Source: an uncultured Loktanella sp. | GTDB taxonomy: Bacteria; Pseudomonadota; Alphaproteobacteria; Rhodobacterales; Rhodobacteraceae | Length of the DNA stretch: 8,428 nucleotides | Assembly: GCA_913061335.1 (NCBI GenBank) | Contig: CAJXTP010000127.1 | Location: forward strand, 1-8,428 | Direction: 5' to 3' | Part shown: in pieces, positions 7,371-8,428 of the stretch | How positions within the stretch are numbered: position 1 is the stretch's first letter | Layout of the letters: every line of letters starts with the position of its first letter | The notes under the pieces: generated by a model | Told to the model about the DNA's origin: nothing | Database searches by the model: none | Seen by the model: the letters and a program-made list of their open reading frames with translations, nothing else | Position numbers and translations under genes: made by a program

Positions 7371-7880
7371 TTTATTTCCCTTTTCAACGGGTTTAGACGC
7401 TGTAGTCCCGGACGGGCTTTGGAACGGTAGGCTTTAGGCAGCATCATTTCCCTCAACGTGTCATTTTTTCCGTCCTTCGACACTTTCCCTGCCTTTCAGG
7501 CTCACATCATAAAAGCTCTGAGAATCTCCGAATGAGGTTGACTCAGCAGCAGATTGTTCCAAATTTTGTTGGATGGCGGTATTTCCCGCTACCCGCACAG
7601 CTCCCTTAGCAAACGTCGTTCTGGATCAAGCCGTCCTTACAGCACGCGGCGGGAAATGCCGCATTTGGGCCGACATTAGCACATGAAATCCATACAATAG
7701 GCCTGACCGTTAAGTGTTTTATCGCCTAGATACGTTTGGTGCTTTGTACGTCTGACTGCCGCCCACTGAAGCGGAAACCAAACTGACACCACCTACAGAC
7801 CCGATACGAGGCGCTTCAAAGACAAACAGCGGCCACTTCAAATTTGGATTCAGCGGCACGACTTCCAACTCGGATTAAGT
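7371..7880. promoter_or_regulatory. Gene-free upstream region of the transporter operon
   Basis: I see no convincing gene in these 510 bases. The promoter of the importer operon must lie here, reading leftwards. The best -10 candidate on the minus strand is TATGAT at 7511-7506, but its -35 position (CATTCG) is poor, so I do not assign a promoter firmly. It would give a 5' leader of about 130 bases. GTGTC and GACAC arms flank a 17-base AT-rich and mixed stretch near 7458-7484 and are too short to call an operator. The right part, 7570-7670, is dominated by the inverted repeat listed separately. Confidence 0.4.
7576..7662. repeat. Imperfect 14-bp inverted repeat, 59-bp spacer
   Basis: GCGGTATTTCCCGC at 7576-7589 and GCGGGAAATGCCGC at 7649-7662 are reverse complements at 13 of 14 positions. 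The right arm also runs into a perfect short palindrome, AAATGC-C-GCATTT at 7654-7666. The enclosed 59 bases are not coding in any obvious way. Rho-independent termination is unlikely because the loop is long and no T run follows. It may be a member of a dispersed intergenic repeat family or a remnant of a small non-autonomous mobile element, but no second copy exists in this window to test that. No target-site duplication could be established. Confidence 0.6.
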
Positions 7881-8072
7881 GTGCAGGCCGAAATGGCTAA
7901 GCTGATGTTGACGGAAGCCAACCTCATTGGCGCTGCGCCGCTTCTTTTCGCATGCTTTCAGCACGACACAACCAGCGCGATTTTGAAGCGAGGGACAGCC
8001 GATGCAGCACGGCAGGGGCCGGACATTTACAATCCAACCTTTCGGCCAACTTTTCGGTATGCTGAGGAGTGA
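7881..8072 (+). CDS. Doubtful small hypothetical protein or gene remnant
   Basis: A plus-strand frame is open from 7770 to the stop at 8070-8072. The longest usable starts are GTG at 7881 (63 residues) or ATG at 7893 (59 residues), the latter with only a weak AGG upstream. The open stretch before the GTG still looks protein-like (for example LQIWIQRHDFQLGLSV), which suggests a decayed gene that has lost its true start rather than a fresh ORF. The protein has an Ala/Leu-rich amphipathic stretch (MAKLMLTEANLIGAAPLLF) followed by a polar tail ending in repeated FRPTFRY. This is faintly like small phasin-type proteins, but not enough to name it. It is convergent with the hydrolase gene at 8116. 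Chance ORF is the main alternative. Confidence 0.25.
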   Translation: MQAEMAKLMLTEANLIGAAPLLFACFQHDTTSAILKRGTADAARQGPDIYNPTFRPTFRYAEE

Positions 8073-8115
8073 TAACTGAAATCCTCCCACCACGAACTGT
8101 CCTTTTTATTATAAG

Positions 8116-8428
8116 TCAAATTTTGCCATATGCGACCAAAGGGCATTTATTTGGCACCGATAATGACCTTGTCATATAAAGCACAACACTATCATATTTG
8201 GCTTCATGTTCCGCTAACTTTTTCCCAAAGTAGTCTGTGACGTATCCTAGGATTTGCCCTCTTTTGATGTGTTCACCTGCGACTACCTTAGGGAACCAAC
8301 ATCCTGAATGAGACGAAACCAGGTAAGTTGCTTCAGTTATCTCAGTCGGAACTTTATTGTCTTTCGCTTGCTCGGTATTCAAGACATCAAAATGATCTAA
8401 CAAGGAATAAATATCCCTTTTATAGGCT
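8116..8428 (-). CDS. Succinylglutamate desuccinylase/aspartoacylase family protein, C-terminal part
   Basis: The frame is open from the right edge of the window (first full codon at 8427) to the TGA at 8118-8116, giving 103 C-terminal residues; the start lies outside. The pattern S-HSGCWFPKVVAGEHIKRGQ, then LGYVTDYFGKKLAEHEA and VVLYMTRSLSVPNKCPLVAYGKI, is the beta-rich, lipoyl-like C-terminal domain found in AstE/aspartoacylase-type members of the M14 zinc-hydrolase group. Family members cleave amide bonds of N-acyl amino acids. The zinc ligands and catalytic glutamate lie in the missing N-terminal domain and cannot be checked. A TTG at 8403 lies in frame but is internal, not a start. By hand count the last 328 bases are 39% G+C, clearly below the neighbouring genes. 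It is transcribed towards the transporter operon from the other side of the gap. Confidence 0.85.
   Translation of the reverse strand, partial: AYKRDIYSLLDHFDVLNTEQAKDNKVPTEITEATYLVSSHSGCWFPKVVAGEHIKRGQILGYVTDYFGKKLAEHEAKYDSVVLYMTRSLSVPNKCPLVAYGKI

Noticed and set aside
7458..7484. GTGTC/GACAC inverted repeat as an operator or terminator
   Set aside because: Arms of 5 bp with a 17-bp spacer are expected by chance.
7875..8093. Minus-strand 72-residue ORF in the gap
   Set aside because: Cys/Trp/Pro-rich shadow composition, opposite a slightly better plus-strand frame, with no ribosome site or recognisable motif.
1..8428. CRISPR array, tRNA, rRNA, toxin-antitoxin, retron or phage genes
   Set aside because: I searched by eye on both strands and found no spaced direct repeats, no cloverleaf-like segments and no matching protein motifs.

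Overview
The window looks like one end of a draft or metagenomic contig from a proteobacterium, most likely an alphaproteobacterium of the Rhodobacterales (marine roseobacter type). This placement is an inference from the gene style: moderate G+C (about 50-65% in most genes sampled), a Tat-exported family 5 solute-binding protein, a single polypeptide carrying both peptide-transporter ATPases, and a LysR gene divergent from a DAO-type flavoprotein. No rRNA or other phylogenetic marker is present. The first 42 bases are not biological: they are an untrimmed Illumina Nextera adapter with an i5 index, so the left edge is a library artefact.

Layout. 43-508 (minus) is the 5' half of a LysR-family regulator gene cut off by the adapter. 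It is divergent, across a 98-bp promoter region, from a complete FAD-dependent oxidoreductase of the DAO/glycine-oxidase/opine-oxidase type (607-1719, plus). A convergent small gene of the DUF3461 type (1815-2193, minus) is broken: its two halves lie in different frames and the natural start is out of frame. Reading leftwards from 7370 to 2231 on the minus strand is a complete dipeptide/oligopeptide/nickel-type ABC importer operon: periplasmic binding protein (5757-7370, Tat signal), an intercistronic stem-loop (5711-5744), two permeases (4728-5681 and 3886-4731) and a fused double ATPase (2231-3889). The last three genes are joined by 4-bp ATGA overlaps. 7371-8115 is a gene-poor gap with a long imperfect inverted repeat and one doubtful short ORF. 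The right edge (8116-8428, minus) holds the AT-rich 3' end of a succinylglutamate desuccinylase/aspartoacylase-family gene that runs off the window.

How the genes may work together. The importer would bring a peptide-like or N-substituted amino-acid-like compound into the cell. The flavoprotein (oxidative cleavage or deamination of an amino compound) and the aspartoacylase-like hydrolase (amide hydrolysis of an N-acyl amino acid) are plausible catabolic partners, with the LysR protein as local regulator. This linkage rests on position only and no substrate can be named. I see no defence system, CRISPR array, tRNA, rRNA, prophage or transposase gene, and nothing that I would call a clearly new biological system. 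The points most worth checking are the adapter, the broken DUF3461 gene, the inverted repeat in the gap and the compositional change at the right edge.
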